Notes under the pieces: model-generated
What the model was told of the DNA's origin: nothing
The model's input: only the letters and a program-made list of their open reading frames with translations
Database searches by the model: none
Program-made: the position numbers and the translations under genes
Shown here: positions 17,358 to 28,214 of the stretch, piece after piece
How the letters are laid out: the number at the start of each line of letters is the position of its first letter
How positions within the stretch are numbered: the stretch's first letter is position 1
From: Achromobacter marplatensis
Lineage (GTDB): Bacteria; Pseudomonadota; Gammaproteobacteria; Burkholderiales; Burkholderiaceae_B
Direction: 5' to 3'
Assembly: GCF_002209535.1 (NCBI RefSeq)
Contig: NZ_NJIG01000003.1
Location: forward strand, 434,001-498,000
Length of the DNA: 64,000 bases

Positions 17358-20066
17358 TCAGGCGTATTGCGGGTTGGCTTTGTTCGGATTGATGCCGTAC
17401 TTCTTGATGGCTTCAGCCACCTTGGCAACCGGCACCTTGCCCTCGTCGGCCAACGCGCGCAGCGCGGCGACGACGACGAAGTGGCGGTCCACTTCGAAGT
17501 GCTCGCGCAGCTTCGAGCGGAAATCCGAGCGACCGAAACCATCGGTGCCCAGCACCTTGTATTCGCGGCCCTTGGGCACGAACGGACGGATCTGGTCGGC
17601 AAAGAGCTTCATATAGTCGGTCGACGCGATGATCGGGCCTTCCGTCTTGGCCAGCTGTTCCGTGACGTAAGCGACTTGCGGCTTCTTCTCGTCGGGGTGC
17701 AGCATGTTGTGGCGTTCGACGTCCAGGCCGTTGCGGCGCAGTTCGGTGAAGCTGGTGACGCTCCACAGATCCGAGGCCACGCCCCAGTCGGCTTCCAGCA
17801 GCTCTTGCGCAGCCATGACTTCGCGCAGGATCGTGCCCGAACCCATCAGTTGCACGCGGTTCTTGCCCTTGCCATGCGACTTCAGCTTGTACATGCCCTT
17901 GATGATGCCTTCCTCGTCGCCCTGGGTCAGACCGGGCTGCGGGTAGTTTTCGTTCATCACCGTCAGGTAGTAATAGACGTTTTCCTGGTCTTCCACCATG
18001 CGCTTCAACCCATGCTGGATGATCACGGCCAACTCATGGCCGAACGTCGGGTCGTAGGACACGCAGTTCGGGATGGTGGACGCCAGGATGTGGCTGTGGC
18101 CGTCCTCGTGCTGCAGGCCTTCGCCGTTGAGCGTCGTGCGGCCGGCGGTGCCGCCCAGGAGGAAGCCGCGCGCCTGCATGTCGCCCGCTGCCCAAGCCAG
18201 GTCGCCGATGCGCTGGAACCCGAACATCGAGTAGTAGATGAAGAACGGGATCATGATGCGGTTGTTCGAGGAGTACGACGTGGCCGCCGCAATCCACGAG
18301 CTCATCGCGCCCGCTTCGTTGATGCCTTCCTGCAGAAGCTGGCCGTCGGCCGCTTCCTTGTAGTACATCACCTGGTCCTTATCGACCGGGGTGTACTTCT
18401 GGCCTTCCGGCGCGTAGATGCCGATCTGGCGGAACAGGCCTTCCATACCGAAGGTGCGCGATTCGTCGGCCAGGATCGGCACGACGCGCGGGCCCAGTTC
18501 CTTGTCACGCAGCACCTGGTTCAGGATGCGCACAAAGGCTTGGGTGGTCGAGATCTCGCGGCCTTCGGCGGTGGGCTCGAGCACGGCCTTGAAAGCATCC
18601 AGCGCGGGCGCCTTGAGTTGCTCGTCAGCGCGGGCGCGACGGCGCGGCAGGTAGCCGCCCAGCTCGGCGCGGCGCTCGTGCAGGTACTTCATTTCCGGCG
18701 AATCTTCGGCCGGCTTGAAGTACGGCAGGTCCGCCAGTTGGTCGTCGGGGATCGGGATGCCGAAACGGTCGCGGAATTCACGGATCGACTCCAGTTCCAG
18801 CTTCTTTTGCTGGTGAGTCGGGTTCTTGGCCTGGCCCACGTGGCCCATGCCGTAACCCTTGATGGTCTTGGCCAGGATGACGGTGGGTTGACCGGTGTGG
18901 CTGGTCGCGGCGTCGAACGCGGCATACACCTTGTGGGGGTCATGACCGCCACGGTTCAGGCGCCAGATGTCCTCGTCGCTCATGCGCGACACGGCTTCCA
19001 GCAGCTTGGGGTGCTTGCCGAAGAAGTGTTCGCGGACGAACTTGCCGTCGTTGGCCTTGTACGCCTGGTACTCGCCGTCCACGGTGTCTTCCATGATCTT
19101 GCGCAGGATGCCTTCCTTGTCGTGCGCAAGCAGCGGATCCCAGTAGCCGCCCCAGATCAGCTTGATCACGTTCCAGCCCGAACCGCGGAAGTCGCCTTCC
19201 AGTTCCTGGATGATCTTGCCGTTGCCGCGCACCGGACCGTCCAGGCGCTGCAGGTTGCAGTTCACCACGAAGATCAGGTTGTCGAGCTTTTCACGGGCCG
19301 CCAGGGCGATGGCGCCCAGCGATTCGGGTTCGTCCATTTCGCCGTCGCCGCAGAACACCCAGACCTTGCGGTTGCTGGTGTCGGCGATGCCGCGGGCGTG
19401 CAGGTACTTCAGGAAGCGGGCCTGGTAAATGGCCATCAGCGGGCCCAGGCCCATCGACACCGTCGGGAACTGCCAGAAATCCGGCATCAGCTTCGGGTGG
19501 GGATAGGACGACAGGCCCTTGCCGTCCACTTCCTGGCGGAAGTGGTTCAGCTGGTCTTCGGTCAGGCGGCCTTCAAGGTAGGCGCGGCCATACATGCCGG
19601 GCGAGGTGTGGCCCTGGAAGTAGACCAGGTCGCCGCCGTGGTTTTCGTCTTCAGCGTGCCAGAAATGGTTCTGGCCGCAACCGATCATGGTGGCCAGCGA
19701 GGCGAACGACGCGATGTGGCCGCCCAGGTCGCCGCCGTCCGGCGGATTGTGCTTGTTGGCCTTGACGACCATGGCCATGGCGTTCCAGCGCACGTACGAA
19801 CGGATGCGCGATTCCAGCTCCAGGTTGCCCGGGTGCGCGGGCTCCAGGCCCGGGGGAATCGTGTTGACGTAAGCGGTATTCGGCGAGAACGGGATGTGGG
19901 CGCCGGAGCGACGGGCTTCGTCGATCAGGCGTTCCAGCAGGTAGTGCGCGCGCTGCGGCCCTTCGCGATCAAGGACTGCCGCCAGGGCTTCGAGCCACTC
20001 CTGGGTTTCAAGGGTGTCTTCGTCGTTGGCAGCCTGCGGGGCGCCAGCCTGGGCGAAAGAGGACAT
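17358..20066 (-). CDS. aceE: Pyruvate dehydrogenase E1 component, homodimeric type
   Basis: A 902-residue thiamine-diphosphate enzyme that decarboxylates pyruvate and acetylates the E2 lipoyl groups. The ThDP/Mg motif is visible from GDGEMDEPESLGAI to VVNCNLQRLDGPVRGNGK. Other E1 blocks include SFASLATMIGCGQNHFWHAE and KTIKGYGMGHVGQ. Length matches the E. coli AceE class rather than the alpha/beta type. The start at 20066 (MSSFAQAG) has AGGAG 9 bases upstream; an earlier in-frame ATG would add 33 unconserved residues. It is the first gene of aceE-aceF-lpdA. Confidence 0.97.
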   Translation of the reverse strand: MSSFAQAGAPQAANDEDTLETQEWLEALAAVLDREGPQRAHYLLERLIDEARRSGAHIPFSPNTAYVNTIPPGLEPAHPGNLELESRIRSYVRWNAMAMVVKANKHNPPDGGDLGGHIASFASLATMIGCGQNHFWHAEDENHGGDLVYFQGHTSPGMYGRAYLEGRLTEDQLNHFRQEVDGKGLSSYPHPKLMPDFWQFPTVSMGLGPLMAIYQARFLKYLHARGIADTSNRKVWVFCGDGEMDEPESLGAIALAAREKLDNLIFVVNCNLQRLDGPVRGNGKIIQELEGDFRGSGWNVIKLIWGGYWDPLLAHDKEGILRKIMEDTVDGEYQAYKANDGKFVREHFFGKHPKLLEAVSRMSDEDIWRLNRGGHDPHKVYAAFDAATSHTGQPTVILAKTIKGYGMGHVGQAKNPTHQQKKLELESIREFRDRFGIPIPDDQLADLPYFKPAEDSPEMKYLHERRAELGGYLPRRRARADEQLKAPALDAFKAVLEPTAEGREISTTQAFVRILNQVLRDKELGPRVVPILADESRTFGMEGLFRQIGIYAPEGQKYTPVDKDQVMYYKEAADGQLLQEGINEAGAMSSWIAAATSYSSNNRIMIPFFIYYSMFGFQRIGDLAWAAGDMQARGFLLGGTAGRTTLNGEGLQHEDGHSHILASTIPNCVSYDPTFGHELAVIIQHGLKRMVEDQENVYYYLTVMNENYPQPGLTQGDEEGIIKGMYKLKSHGKGKNRVQLMGSGTILREVMAAQELLEADWGVASDLWSVTSFTELRRNGLDVERHNMLHPDEKKPQVAYVTEQLAKTEGPIIASTDYMKLFADQIRPFVPKGREYKVLGTDGFGRSDFRSKLREHFEVDRHFVVVAALRALADEGKVPVAKVAEAIKKYGINPNKANPQYA

Positions 20067-20273
20067 CGTGTGTCTCCTGTTGGGGTTCGTTCGTGACCAC
20101 ACCCGCTTATCTACTCGCGGACTCTGCATGGTAGCCGGGATCATCCGGGCTACCATGTCAGGCATGGGTCGGGGTGTTTTTCTAGAGACCTGCTTTGGGT
20201 CGGTTCCCTATCAGCCGGCATTCTAAGAAAGAAGATTAACCGCTCGCAAGGAAAATTTCATGTTGCGGTACGG

Positions 20274-20292
20274 CATTTCATAATGCGAAATG
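20274..20292. promoter_or_regulatory. Inverted repeat in the aceE / histidine-kinase intergenic region
   Basis: Within the 436-base gap 20067-20502 that separates divergent aceE and the sensor kinase, CATTTC and GAAATG form an inverted repeat around ATAATGC. A related half-site, TTTCATGTTGCGG, lies just upstream at 20257-20269. This looks like a repressor or activator operator, but I cannot assign the protein. The rest of the gap shows no gene. Confidence 0.35.
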
Positions 20293-20502
20293 TTGACCAC
20301 AAGCTGAATGTATCCTGACTGCAAGCCGATTTTCTCGCCTCGGCCGCGCCAAGGGAAAAATATGCCCGCCCGCGGCACCAAAAGCGCCCAACGAGCGCCG
20401 TGTAGGGGTAATTTTTATGCCTTACACCAAAAGCCGGGGTTGATTCCCGGCAATTCCATGCCAACCCGCACTAAAATGCGCGGTCTATCTGGCCCGAATT
20501 CC

Positions 20503-22257
20503 ATGTCCAGCGCGCCCAAGTCCAATATACCTACGCCGTTCCACGATCACGCCCGCACCCGCCGCCGCGGCGTGTATTGGGTCACGCCTGCCATGGTGCT
20601 GATCCTGTACATCTGTGTGATGGGGGTGTTCTTCTGGCTGCAACGCATCCATGACGATAGCGTCATGTTTGTGACGATCGACCAGGAAATGCGTCAGCAA
20701 CGCCTGATCTGGGTGGTGCTTGCCCTGTCCTGCGTGATCGTCATCAGCCTGCTGATGCTGTGGCGCTATACCCGCTTCCGTTCCTCCGCAGAGGCCGCGC
20801 TGATCGCCGAAACGGGCTTTCGCCGCGCCATGGAGAACTCGATGTCCACCGGCATGCGCGTGCTCGACATGGAAGGCCGCATCGCCTACGTGAACCCGGC
20901 GTTCTGCCGCATGATCGGCTGGAACGAGGCCGACCTGATCGGCCGCAGCCCGCCCTTCCCCTACTGGGTGCCCGGCCGCCACGAACAGCACCAGCACACG
21001 CTGGACGTGCTGATGTCGGGCAAGACGCCCAGCAGCGGCCTGGAAGTCGAAGCGCAGCGCCGCGATGGTTCGCGCTTCACCGCCCGCATGTATGTGTCGC
21101 CGCTGCTGGACCCCAACGGCAACCAGATCGGCTGGATGACGTCCATGACGGACATCACCGAACCCAAGCGCATCCGCGAGGCGCTCACCGCCGCGCACGA
21201 GCGCTTCATGACGGTGCTGGAAGGCCTGGATGACGCCATTTCGGTGACGGCCGACACCCATGACGGCCTGGAGCTGCTGTTCGCCAACCGCACCTACCGC
21301 CGCGTGTTCGGCGCGCAGACGGGCGGCCACGACGAATTGCTGGCCGGCCGCCGCGGCCGCTTCACCGACGAATCGGTGGAAGTGTTCGCGCCCTCCGTGC
21401 AGCGCTGGTTCGAAGTGCACCACCGGATGCTGGCCTGGACCGACGGCCGCCGGGTGCGCATGCAGGTCGCGCGCGACATCACCGAGCGCCGCGGCCACGA
21501 AGAGGCGTCCCGCGTGCAGCAAGAGAAGATCCAGCTGACCAGCCGCCTGACGACGATGGGCGAAATGGCCTCATCGCTGGCGCACGAACTGAACCAGCCG
21601 CTGACCGCCATCGCGAACTACAGCATGGGCGCCGTCGCCCTGGTCAAGGCAGGCCACACCAGCCCCAACATGCTGCTGCCGGCGCTGGAAAAAGCCGCCT
21701 CCCAGGCCGAGCGCGCCGGCAAGATCATCAGCCGCATCCGCGAATTCGTGAAGCGCAGCGAACCGCGCCGCCAGCGCGTGGCCATCGGCCGCATTGTCGA
21801 CAATGCCATCGGTTTTGCCGAAATCGACGCCCGCAAGCGCCGCATCCGCATCGACAGCTTCGTGCCCTCGAACGCCCCGGATGTGCTGGCCGACCCGATC
21901 CTGATTGAGCAGGTGCTGCTGAACCTGCTGAAGAACGGGCTGGAAGCCATGGAAAAGAGCGAGTCCGACGAGCTCAAGGTGGCGGTCATCCTGCACGATC
22001 AGCACATCGAAGTCGCCGTGGTGGACCGCGGCCATGGCCTGGCCGAGCCCGAGCGCCTGTTCGAACCTTTCTTCAGCACCAAATCCCAGGGCCTGGGCAT
22101 GGGGCTGAATATCTGCCGTACCATTATCGAATCGCACCACGGCCGCCTGTGGGCGGACCCCAACCCCGCCGGCGGTACTATTTTCCGCTTTACCCTGCCC
22201 TGCGCTGCGTCCCAGACGCAGGCCCAGAATGATCAGTCCGAGGAGTTGCACGCATGA
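20503..22257 (+). CDS. Membrane PAS-domain sensor histidine kinase (FixL/DctB-like)
   Basis: A 584-residue sensor kinase. Two membrane helices (about residues 22-44 and 65-85) are separated by only about 20 residues, so the sensing unit is probably the cytoplasmic part. A PAS domain follows (FRRAMENSMSTGMRVLDMEG, VNPAFCRMIGW), then a second PAS-like region. The HisKA helix carries the phospho-acceptor His in SSLAHELNQPLTAIANYS. The ATPase N-box is NLLKNGLEAM, with G-boxes VVDRGHGL and GLGMGLNIC. It overlaps the response regulator gene by 4 bases and is divergent from aceE, so regulation of pyruvate metabolism is plausible but unproven. The start (MSSAPKS) lacks a strong ribosome-binding site; upstream in-frame ATGs exist. 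Confidence 0.88.
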   Translation: MSSAPKSNIPTPFHDHARTRRRGVYWVTPAMVLILYICVMGVFFWLQRIHDDSVMFVTIDQEMRQQRLIWVVLALSCVIVISLLMLWRYTRFRSSAEAALIAETGFRRAMENSMSTGMRVLDMEGRIAYVNPAFCRMIGWNEADLIGRSPPFPYWVPGRHEQHQHTLDVLMSGKTPSSGLEVEAQRRDGSRFTARMYVSPLLDPNGNQIGWMTSMTDITEPKRIREALTAAHERFMTVLEGLDDAISVTADTHDGLELLFANRTYRRVFGAQTGGHDELLAGRRGRFTDESVEVFAPSVQRWFEVHHRMLAWTDGRRVRMQVARDITERRGHEEASRVQQEKIQLTSRLTTMGEMASSLAHELNQPLTAIANYSMGAVALVKAGHTSPNMLLPALEKAASQAERAGKIISRIREFVKRSEPRRQRVAIGRIVDNAIGFAEIDARKRRIRIDSFVPSNAPDVLADPILIEQVLLNLLKNGLEAMEKSESDELKVAVILHDQHIEVAVVDRGHGLAEPERLFEPFFSTKSQGLGMGLNICRTIIESHHGRLWADPNPAGGTIFRFTLPCAASQTQAQNDQSEELHA

Positions 22258-22876
22258 ACACGCCCCACCTGTCGAGCACGGTATTCATTGTTGACGACGA
22301 CGAAGCGGTCCGCGATTCGTTGCGCTGGCTGCTGGAAGCCAATGGCTACCGCGTTCGCGCCTATGCCAGCGGCGAATCCTTCCTGGAAGACTACGACGCC
22401 AGCCAGATCGGCGTGCTGATCGCCGACGTGCGCATGCCGGGCATGAGCGGCCTGGAACTCCAGGAACAACTGATCGCCCGCAACGCGCCTCTGCCCATCG
22501 TGTTCATCACCGGCCACGGCGACGTGCCCATGGCTGTGTCCACGATGAAGAAAGGCGCGGTCGACTTCCTGGAAAAGCCCTTCAACGAGTCCGACCTGCG
22601 CGAGATCGTCGCACGCATGCTGGAACAGGCCACGCAACGCGTCAGCAAGCACCAGGCCCAGAAGGATCACGAAGCCATGCTGGCGCGCCTGACCGCGCGC
22701 GAGCAGCAGGTGTTGGAGCGCATTGTCGCCGGCCGCTTGAACAAGCAGATCGCCGACGACCTGGGCATCAGCATCAAGACCGTCGAGGCGCATCGCGCCA
22801 ACATTATGGAAAAACTGGAAGTGACTACCGTTGCTGATTTGATGAAAGTGGCCTTGGCCAAACCCGAGGCCCACGC

Positions 22877-22880
<4 letters not shown>
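22254..22880 (+). CDS. FixJ/LuxR-type response regulator
   Basis: A 208-residue two-domain regulator and the partner of the overlapping kinase. The receiver has Asp14-16 ([11 protein letters not shown]), phospho-acceptor Asp58 ([12 protein letters not shown]), and Lys108 in FLEKPF. A LuxR-type helix-turn-helix occupies about 145-200 ([40 protein letters not shown]). It overlaps both neighbours by 4 bases (ATGA junctions), so kinase, regulator and folD are translationally linked. Confidence 0.93.
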
Positions 22881-23728
<848 letters not shown>

Positions 23729-23901
23729 TCCCCGCCGGGCTGTCCGGGCGGCTCCCGCCCGGACGCGCCCCTGCCGCCCCCTTGGGGCGCCCTTGCGCCC
23801 TTGCATTCGGGCGGATCGCCCCTACCTGATCCCTATGACCTCCGTCGGCGCCCGGGTGCATGCCCCGCGCGCCGCCCGCTATTGCTCACGCCGGTAACAC
23901 C

Positions 23902-25968
23902 ATGACCCAGAACCCCCTGCTCGCTCCCGTCTCCGATCTGGTCGACTATGCGGCCGTCAAGCCCGGGCATATCGTGCCCGCCATCGAGGAATTGCTGGGC
24001 ATCGCCCGCCAGGCCGTCGACCACGCCGCCGATGCCGCGCTGGCGCCCACCTGGGAAGCCGTGGTGGAACCGCTGGACACCGCCTCTGAGCGCCTGTGGC
24101 GCGCCTGGTCGGTGGCGGGCCACCTGAACGCCGTCGTCAACACGCCAGAGCTGCGCGAAGCCTATAACGCCGCCCTGCCGCTGATCACCGAGTTCTCGAC
24201 CTGGGTCGGCCTGCACGAAGGCCTGTACCAGCAATACCAGCGCCTGGCCGCCGCCCCCGATTTCGCGTCGTGGTCGCCGGTGCGCCGCCGCATCGTCGAG
24301 ATGGCGCTGCGCGACTTCCGCTTGAGCGGCGTCGAACTGCAGGGCGCCGACCGCGAGCGCTACGCCCAGATCTCTGACCGCGAAGCGCAGGCCTCGCAGA
24401 AGTTCTCGGAAAACGTGCTGGATTCCATCGACGCCTGGTCGCTGCTGGTCGAAGACGAAGCCCGTCTGGCCGGCATCCCGGCCGATGTCCTGTCCGCGGC
24501 CCGCGCCGCCGCCGAGGAAGACGGCAAGCCGGGCTGGAAGCTGACGCTGAAGATGCCGTGCTACCTGCCCGTCATGCAGTACGCGCAAGACCGCTCGCTG
24601 CGTGAAGCGCTGTACCGCGGCTATGGCACCGTGGCGTCCGAACATGGCGACGGCCAGTTCGACAATTCTCCGCTGATCGAAGAACTGCTGTCGCTGCGCG
24701 CCGAAGAATCCGGCCTGCTGGGCCTGGGCACTTTCGCCGCGCTGCGCCTGCAGACCCGCATGGCCCGCGACGCCCGCGAAGTGACCGTCTTCCTGCGCGA
24801 CCTGGCCGCCCGCGCCAAGCCTTACGCCCAACGCGACCTGTCCGAACTGACCGCCTACGCCACCGGCGAACTGGGCCTGGACGGGCTGCAGCCCTGGGAC
24901 GTGGCCTTCGCCTCGGAGCGCCTGCGCGAATCGCGCTACGCCTATTCCGAAGACGAGGTGAAGCAGTACTTCACCGAGCCGCGCGTGCTGGCAGGCCTGT
25001 ACGAAGTCATCGAAAAACTATTCGACGTGCGCCTGACGGAAACGCCGGTGTCCACCTGGCACAGCGATGCCCGCGGCGTGCGCGTGGAAAGCCCCACGGG
25101 CGATCTGATCGGCTACCTGTACCTGGACCTGTATGCGCGCTCCGGCAAGCAAAGCGGCGCCTGGGTCGACAGCGAGCGCACGCGCCGCGTCGTGGCTGGC
25201 CGCGTGCAGACGCCGGTGGTCTACCTGACCTGCAATTTCTCGCGCCCCAATGGCGACCGCGCCGCCGTGCTGACGCATGACGACGTCATCACCCTGTTCC
25301 ACGAAACCGGCCACGCCTTGCACGCACTGCTGTCCGAAGTGGACGAACCGGGCGCCGCGGCGTTCGCCAGCGTGGAATGGGACGCCATCGAACTACCGTC
25401 GCAGTTCATGGAGAACTTCTGCTGGGAATGGGCGGTGGTGCAAAAGCTGTCGGCCCATGTGGACACGGGCGAAGCGCTGCCGCGCGCGCTCTACGACCGC
25501 CTGGTGGCTGCCCGCAACTACCAGAGCGGCATGCAGACGGTGCGCCAGATCGAGTTCGCCTTGTTCGACATGCTGATGCACGACCGCGCGAAGGGCGCCA
25601 CCATCGCCGAAGTGCTGGCGCTGCTGCAAGAAGTGCGCCAGGAAGTGGCGGTGCTGTTCCCGCCGGCATGGCATCGCTTGCCGCACGCCTTCTCGCACCT
25701 GTTCGCAGGCGGCTACGGCGCGGGCTACTACAGCTACAAGTGGGCGGAAGTGTTGTCCGCCGACGCGTACGAAGCCTTCGAGGAAGCGGCAGCCAAGCAG
25801 GCCGGCAACGCCCTGGGCACGCTGGATCCGGAAACCGGCGCGCGCTTCCGCCGCGAAGTGCTGGCCGTGGGCGGCTCGCGTCCGGCAGCGGAATCGTTTG
25901 CGGCCTTCCGCGGCCGCGCGCCGCGCATTGACGCCCTGCTGCGCCATAGCGGCATGAGCGGCAACTAG
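23902..25968 (+). CDS. prlC: Oligopeptidase A (M3 zinc metallopeptidase)
   Basis: A 688-residue cytoplasmic M3-family peptidase that degrades oligopeptides, including cleaved signal peptides. The zinc site HETGH is in TLFHETGHALHALLSEVDEPG, with the downstream glutamate in the following helix (ASVEWDAIELPSQFMENF). YSYKWAEVLSADAYEAF near the end is typical of the family. The ATG at 23902 is preceded by GGT-rich sequence; the 173-base gap after folD holds nothing recognisable. A terminator follows at 25988. Confidence 0.95.
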   Translation: MTQNPLLAPVSDLVDYAAVKPGHIVPAIEELLGIARQAVDHAADAALAPTWEAVVEPLDTASERLWRAWSVAGHLNAVVNTPELREAYNAALPLITEFSTWVGLHEGLYQQYQRLAAAPDFASWSPVRRRIVEMALRDFRLSGVELQGADRERYAQISDREAQASQKFSENVLDSIDAWSLLVEDEARLAGIPADVLSAARAAAEEDGKPGWKLTLKMPCYLPVMQYAQDRSLREALYRGYGTVASEHGDGQFDNSPLIEELLSLRAEESGLLGLGTFAALRLQTRMARDAREVTVFLRDLAARAKPYAQRDLSELTAYATGELGLDGLQPWDVAFASERLRESRYAYSEDEVKQYFTEPRVLAGLYEVIEKLFDVRLTETPVSTWHSDARGVRVESPTGDLIGYLYLDLYARSGKQSGAWVDSERTRRVVAGRVQTPVVYLTCNFSRPNGDRAAVLTHDDVITLFHETGHALHALLSEVDEPGAAAFASVEWDAIELPSQFMENFCWEWAVVQKLSAHVDTGEALPRALYDRLVAARNYQSGMQTVRQIEFALFDMLMHDRAKGATIAEVLALLQEVRQEVAVLFPPAWHRLPHAFSHLFAGGYGAGYYSYKWAEVLSADAYEAFEEAAAKQAGNALGTLDPETGARFRREVLAVGGSRPAAESFAAFRGRAPRIDALLRHSGMSGN

Positions 25969-25987
25969 AGCCCGCGTCTTTCCCTGG

Positions 25988-26019
25988 AACGGCCCGCCGA
26001 GTGGGGGCCGTTATTTTTC
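25988..26019 (+). terminator. Rho-independent terminator after prlC
   Basis: AACGGCCC and GGGCCGTT pair around a 9-base loop and are followed by ATTTTTC. The hairpin overlaps the last codons of the convergent methyltransferase gene. Confidence 0.75.
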
Positions 26020-26751
26020 GTCCGCCGGCTTGCGCGCCGATACAACCAGCCAGCGTCCGTGCACCGACTGCCTGGACGCCGCCTGCTTCCAGAAATCACG
26101 GATTTCCTCGGTTTCCGCGCGCTTGATCCGCTGCCGGTAGTACAACTGCGACGGCACGGCCAGCAAGTGCTCGATCCTCCGCTTGGGCTTGACCTCGTCG
26201 ACCTCGTGCAGCGTGATGTCCACGAAACCATAGTGCGACAGCAGCAGATGCAGTTGCGGAAAGCTCCAAGGGAAATACGTGATGTAGTCCGCACCGCGCT
26301 GGCGGCCCACCATGGGGCGGAAGCCCGAATGGAACCCGCGTATCAGGAACTGAAAGCGCGAGCGCAGATTCCAGGTGTTCGGCGTGGTGAGGATCAACGT
26401 GCCGCCAGGACGCAGCGCACGGTGCAGGCTCTGGACCAGCACGCCCGGATTGGTCAGCAGGTGGATGGCCTCGCAGCAGACGGCTGCGTCGTACTCCTGG
26501 GCGACAGCCAGCGGCGTTTCCAGGTCGTGTTCGGTCACGGAACGATAGCCCGCGCTTGCCGGCGGAAACTCCCACAGCCCCACGCCGTCCAGCACCACCT
26601 GCCGGCCACTGGCGCCCGGCAGCGTGTCGCCCAGCCAGCCCAGCCCGCAAGGCGCGTCCAGCACCCGATCGGCGACCCGGCTACGCAGGATGTCCACCAC
26701 CACCGGGTAATACGGATAGTACGGATAACGAAGGGCGGTGCCCACGGCCAT
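26011..26751 (-). CDS. Class I SAM-dependent methyltransferase
   Basis: A methyltransferase of about 246 residues from the chosen ATG. It has the SAM-binding motif I region RVLDAPCGLGWLGDTL, a central VTEHDLETPL acidic segment, LRPGGTLILTTPN typical of the UbiE/type 11 family, and a C-terminal helical tail. A TTG at 26850 would add 33 N-terminal residues. The substrate is not evident. It is convergent with prlC and divergent from the Sco1-like gene. Confidence 0.75.
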   Translation of the reverse strand: MAVGTALRYPYYPYYPVVVDILRSRVADRVLDAPCGLGWLGDTLPGASGRQVVLDGVGLWEFPPASAGYRSVTEHDLETPLAVAQEYDAAVCCEAIHLLTNPGVLVQSLHRALRPGGTLILTTPNTWNLRSRFQFLIRGFHSGFRPMVGRQRGADYITYFPWSFPQLHLLLSHYGFVDITLHEVDEVKPKRRIEHLLAVPSQLYYRQRIKRAETEEIRDFWKQAASRQSVHGRWLVVSARKPADEK

Positions 26752-27036
26752 GTCCACGTTCGAAGCTTCCCTGAAACACTGCACTGACAAGGCCCTGAAT
26801 GTAGTGCGCCGGTATGGCCCGGCGGGGCGAATTTGCCAGTTCTCCAACAATATTCAGACAAAGCTTCACAAGTCGGCGCGTGCCCTTTCTCGCACCAGAA
26901 GTTTGCGCCAGGACAAGAAGCGTGCTGGCGGCACCGCGCCAGCGGCTGGGGGGGGCGCCGCCCTGCCCGGGGCTTGCGGGTAGAATCGACAGGTTTGCCG
27001 GGCTTTCCCCTTCCAACCCTTTCGGCCCCTGGACTT

Positions 27037-27651
27037 ATGCGACACCTCATTACCGGCCGCGCCTGGCGTGGCTTGCTGCTGGCCTTGTGCGTATTGCTTG
27101 CCGCGTGCGGCGACCGGAATGTCGACTGGACCCTCTACAACGTCAAGGGCCACTTGCCCGACCTGAAATTCTCGTTGCCCGGCGCGGGCGGCAAGACGGT
27201 CAGCAGCGACGACCTAAAGGGCAAGACAGTGCTGCTGTTCTTCGGCTACGCCAGTTGCCCGGACATCTGCCCCACCACCATGGCGCAGTTGACGGCCGTG
27301 CTGCAGAACCTGGGCGACAAGGCCCGCGACGTGCGCATCCTGTTCGTCAGCGTGGACCCGCACCGCGACACGCCCGACATCCTGCAGGCCTACGTCAATG
27401 CGTTCAACAACAACGCCATCGGCGTGACCGGTGACGAAAAACAGATCGCCGACCTGGCCCGCCGCTACCGCGTCGCCTACCAGATCGAAAAGCCCCGCCC
27501 CGGCGACGACGCCGACATGTACGAAGTGACGCACAGCCGCGGCGTGTACATTTTCGACAAAGAGGGCCGCGCGCGCCTGCTGGCCTCGGACACCGACAGC
27601 ATCGAAGCCCTGACCAAGGATGTACGCCAACTGATCGACCTGACCTCCTGA
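27037..27651 (+). CDS. Sco1/SenC/PrrC-family lipoprotein, copper chaperone
   Basis: A 204-residue thioredoxin-fold lipoprotein expected to deliver copper to, or reduce, the CuA site of cytochrome c oxidase. The signal peptide ends in a lipobox (VLLAAC). The metal/redox CxxxC is in YASCPDICPTTMA and the distal histidine is in VTHSRGVYIFD. Length and order fit SCO1/SenC. I chose the ATG at 27037 because it leads directly into the lipoprotein signal; longer in-frame extensions lack one. Confidence 0.93.
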   Translation: MRHLITGRAWRGLLLALCVLLAACGDRNVDWTLYNVKGHLPDLKFSLPGAGGKTVSSDDLKGKTVLLFFGYASCPDICPTTMAQLTAVLQNLGDKARDVRILFVSVDPHRDTPDILQAYVNAFNNNAIGVTGDEKQIADLARRYRVAYQIEKPRPGDDADMYEVTHSRGVYIFDKEGRARLLASDTDSIEALTKDVRQLIDLTS

Positions 27652-27787
27652 CCCAGGGCGGGCTGCAACAATGCGCCGCAACATGTTGCGGGCGTGCGCC
27701 ACATACCAGTTGTTACAGCGGGGCGATTCGGAGCGTGAGTATCATCAGTGCACATTGCCCCTTTTCCCCCTAGTAAGGAGTACGCGC

Positions 27788-28039
27788 ATGAGCTTCATCA
27801 TCATGATCATCGTCGGGTTCATCGTGGGCCTGATCGCCCGGGCCATCATGCCCGGAGACCAGAACATGGGCATCATCATGACCACCATCCTGGGCATCGT
27901 GGGCGCTGTGGTCGCCGGATTCCTGGGCCAGACGATGGGCTGGTACGCGGAAGGCGAACCCGCCGGCTGGATCGCATCGGTCGTGGGCGCCATCATCGTG
28001 CTGTTCGTGGTTGGCATGATCGCCAAAAAGCGAGCCTGA
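27788..28039 (+). CDS. Small GlsB/YeaQ/YmgE-family membrane protein
   Basis: An 83-residue protein with three hydrophobic segments (FIIMIIVGFIVGLIARAI, IIMTTILGIVGAVVAGFL and a final helix ending in a basic KKRA). This is the pattern of the transglycosylase-associated/GlsB family of small stress-linked membrane proteins. A strong ribosome-binding site (TAAGGAG) lies 7 bases before the ATG, and a terminator follows. Confidence 0.88.
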   Translation: MSFIIMIIVGFIVGLIARAIMPGDQNMGIIMTTILGIVGAVVAGFLGQTMGWYAEGEPAGWIASVVGAIIVLFVVGMIAKKRA

Positions 28040-28063
28040 CGTTCCGCTAGGCAAGCATCAAAG

Positions 28064-28097
28064 AAAACGGGCCGATCTTTCGATCGGCCCGTTTTTT
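28064..28097 (+). terminator. Rho-independent terminator after the GlsB-family gene
   Basis: AAAACGGGCCGATC pairs with GATCGGCCCGTTTT around a 4-base loop and ends in a run of six T. Confidence 0.9.
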
Positions 28098-28153
28098 CTT
28101 GGCTATGCGGCGGTGGGTTCCTAGCCAATTCGGCCATTGCGCCATCGCCGTTT

Positions 28154-28214
28154 GATGGGTTGCGCGCGCTGGGCAAGCGAGTGCTTCGCCATGGGCTCTC
28201 GCGCTTCACCCATC
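28154..28214. repeat. REP-like palindromic repeat
   Basis: GATGGGTTGCGCGC at 28154 and GCGCTTCACCCATC at 28201 form an imperfect inverted repeat. The sequence TAGGATGGGTGAAGCGCG (read on the minus strand) resembles common proteobacterial REP units. A related fragment, TAGGATGAGTGGAGCGCG, is seen on the minus strand at about 53301-53318. The repeat abuts the stop codon of the efflux outer-membrane gene. Confidence 0.55.

Noticed and set aside
13962-20096. A 2044-codon plus-strand open frame opposite the pyruvate dehydrogenase genes
   Set aside because: It is the antisense shadow of lpdA, aceF and aceE in GC-rich DNA; its translation is His/Arg/Gln-rich with no recognisable domain, while the minus-strand genes are full length and conserved.
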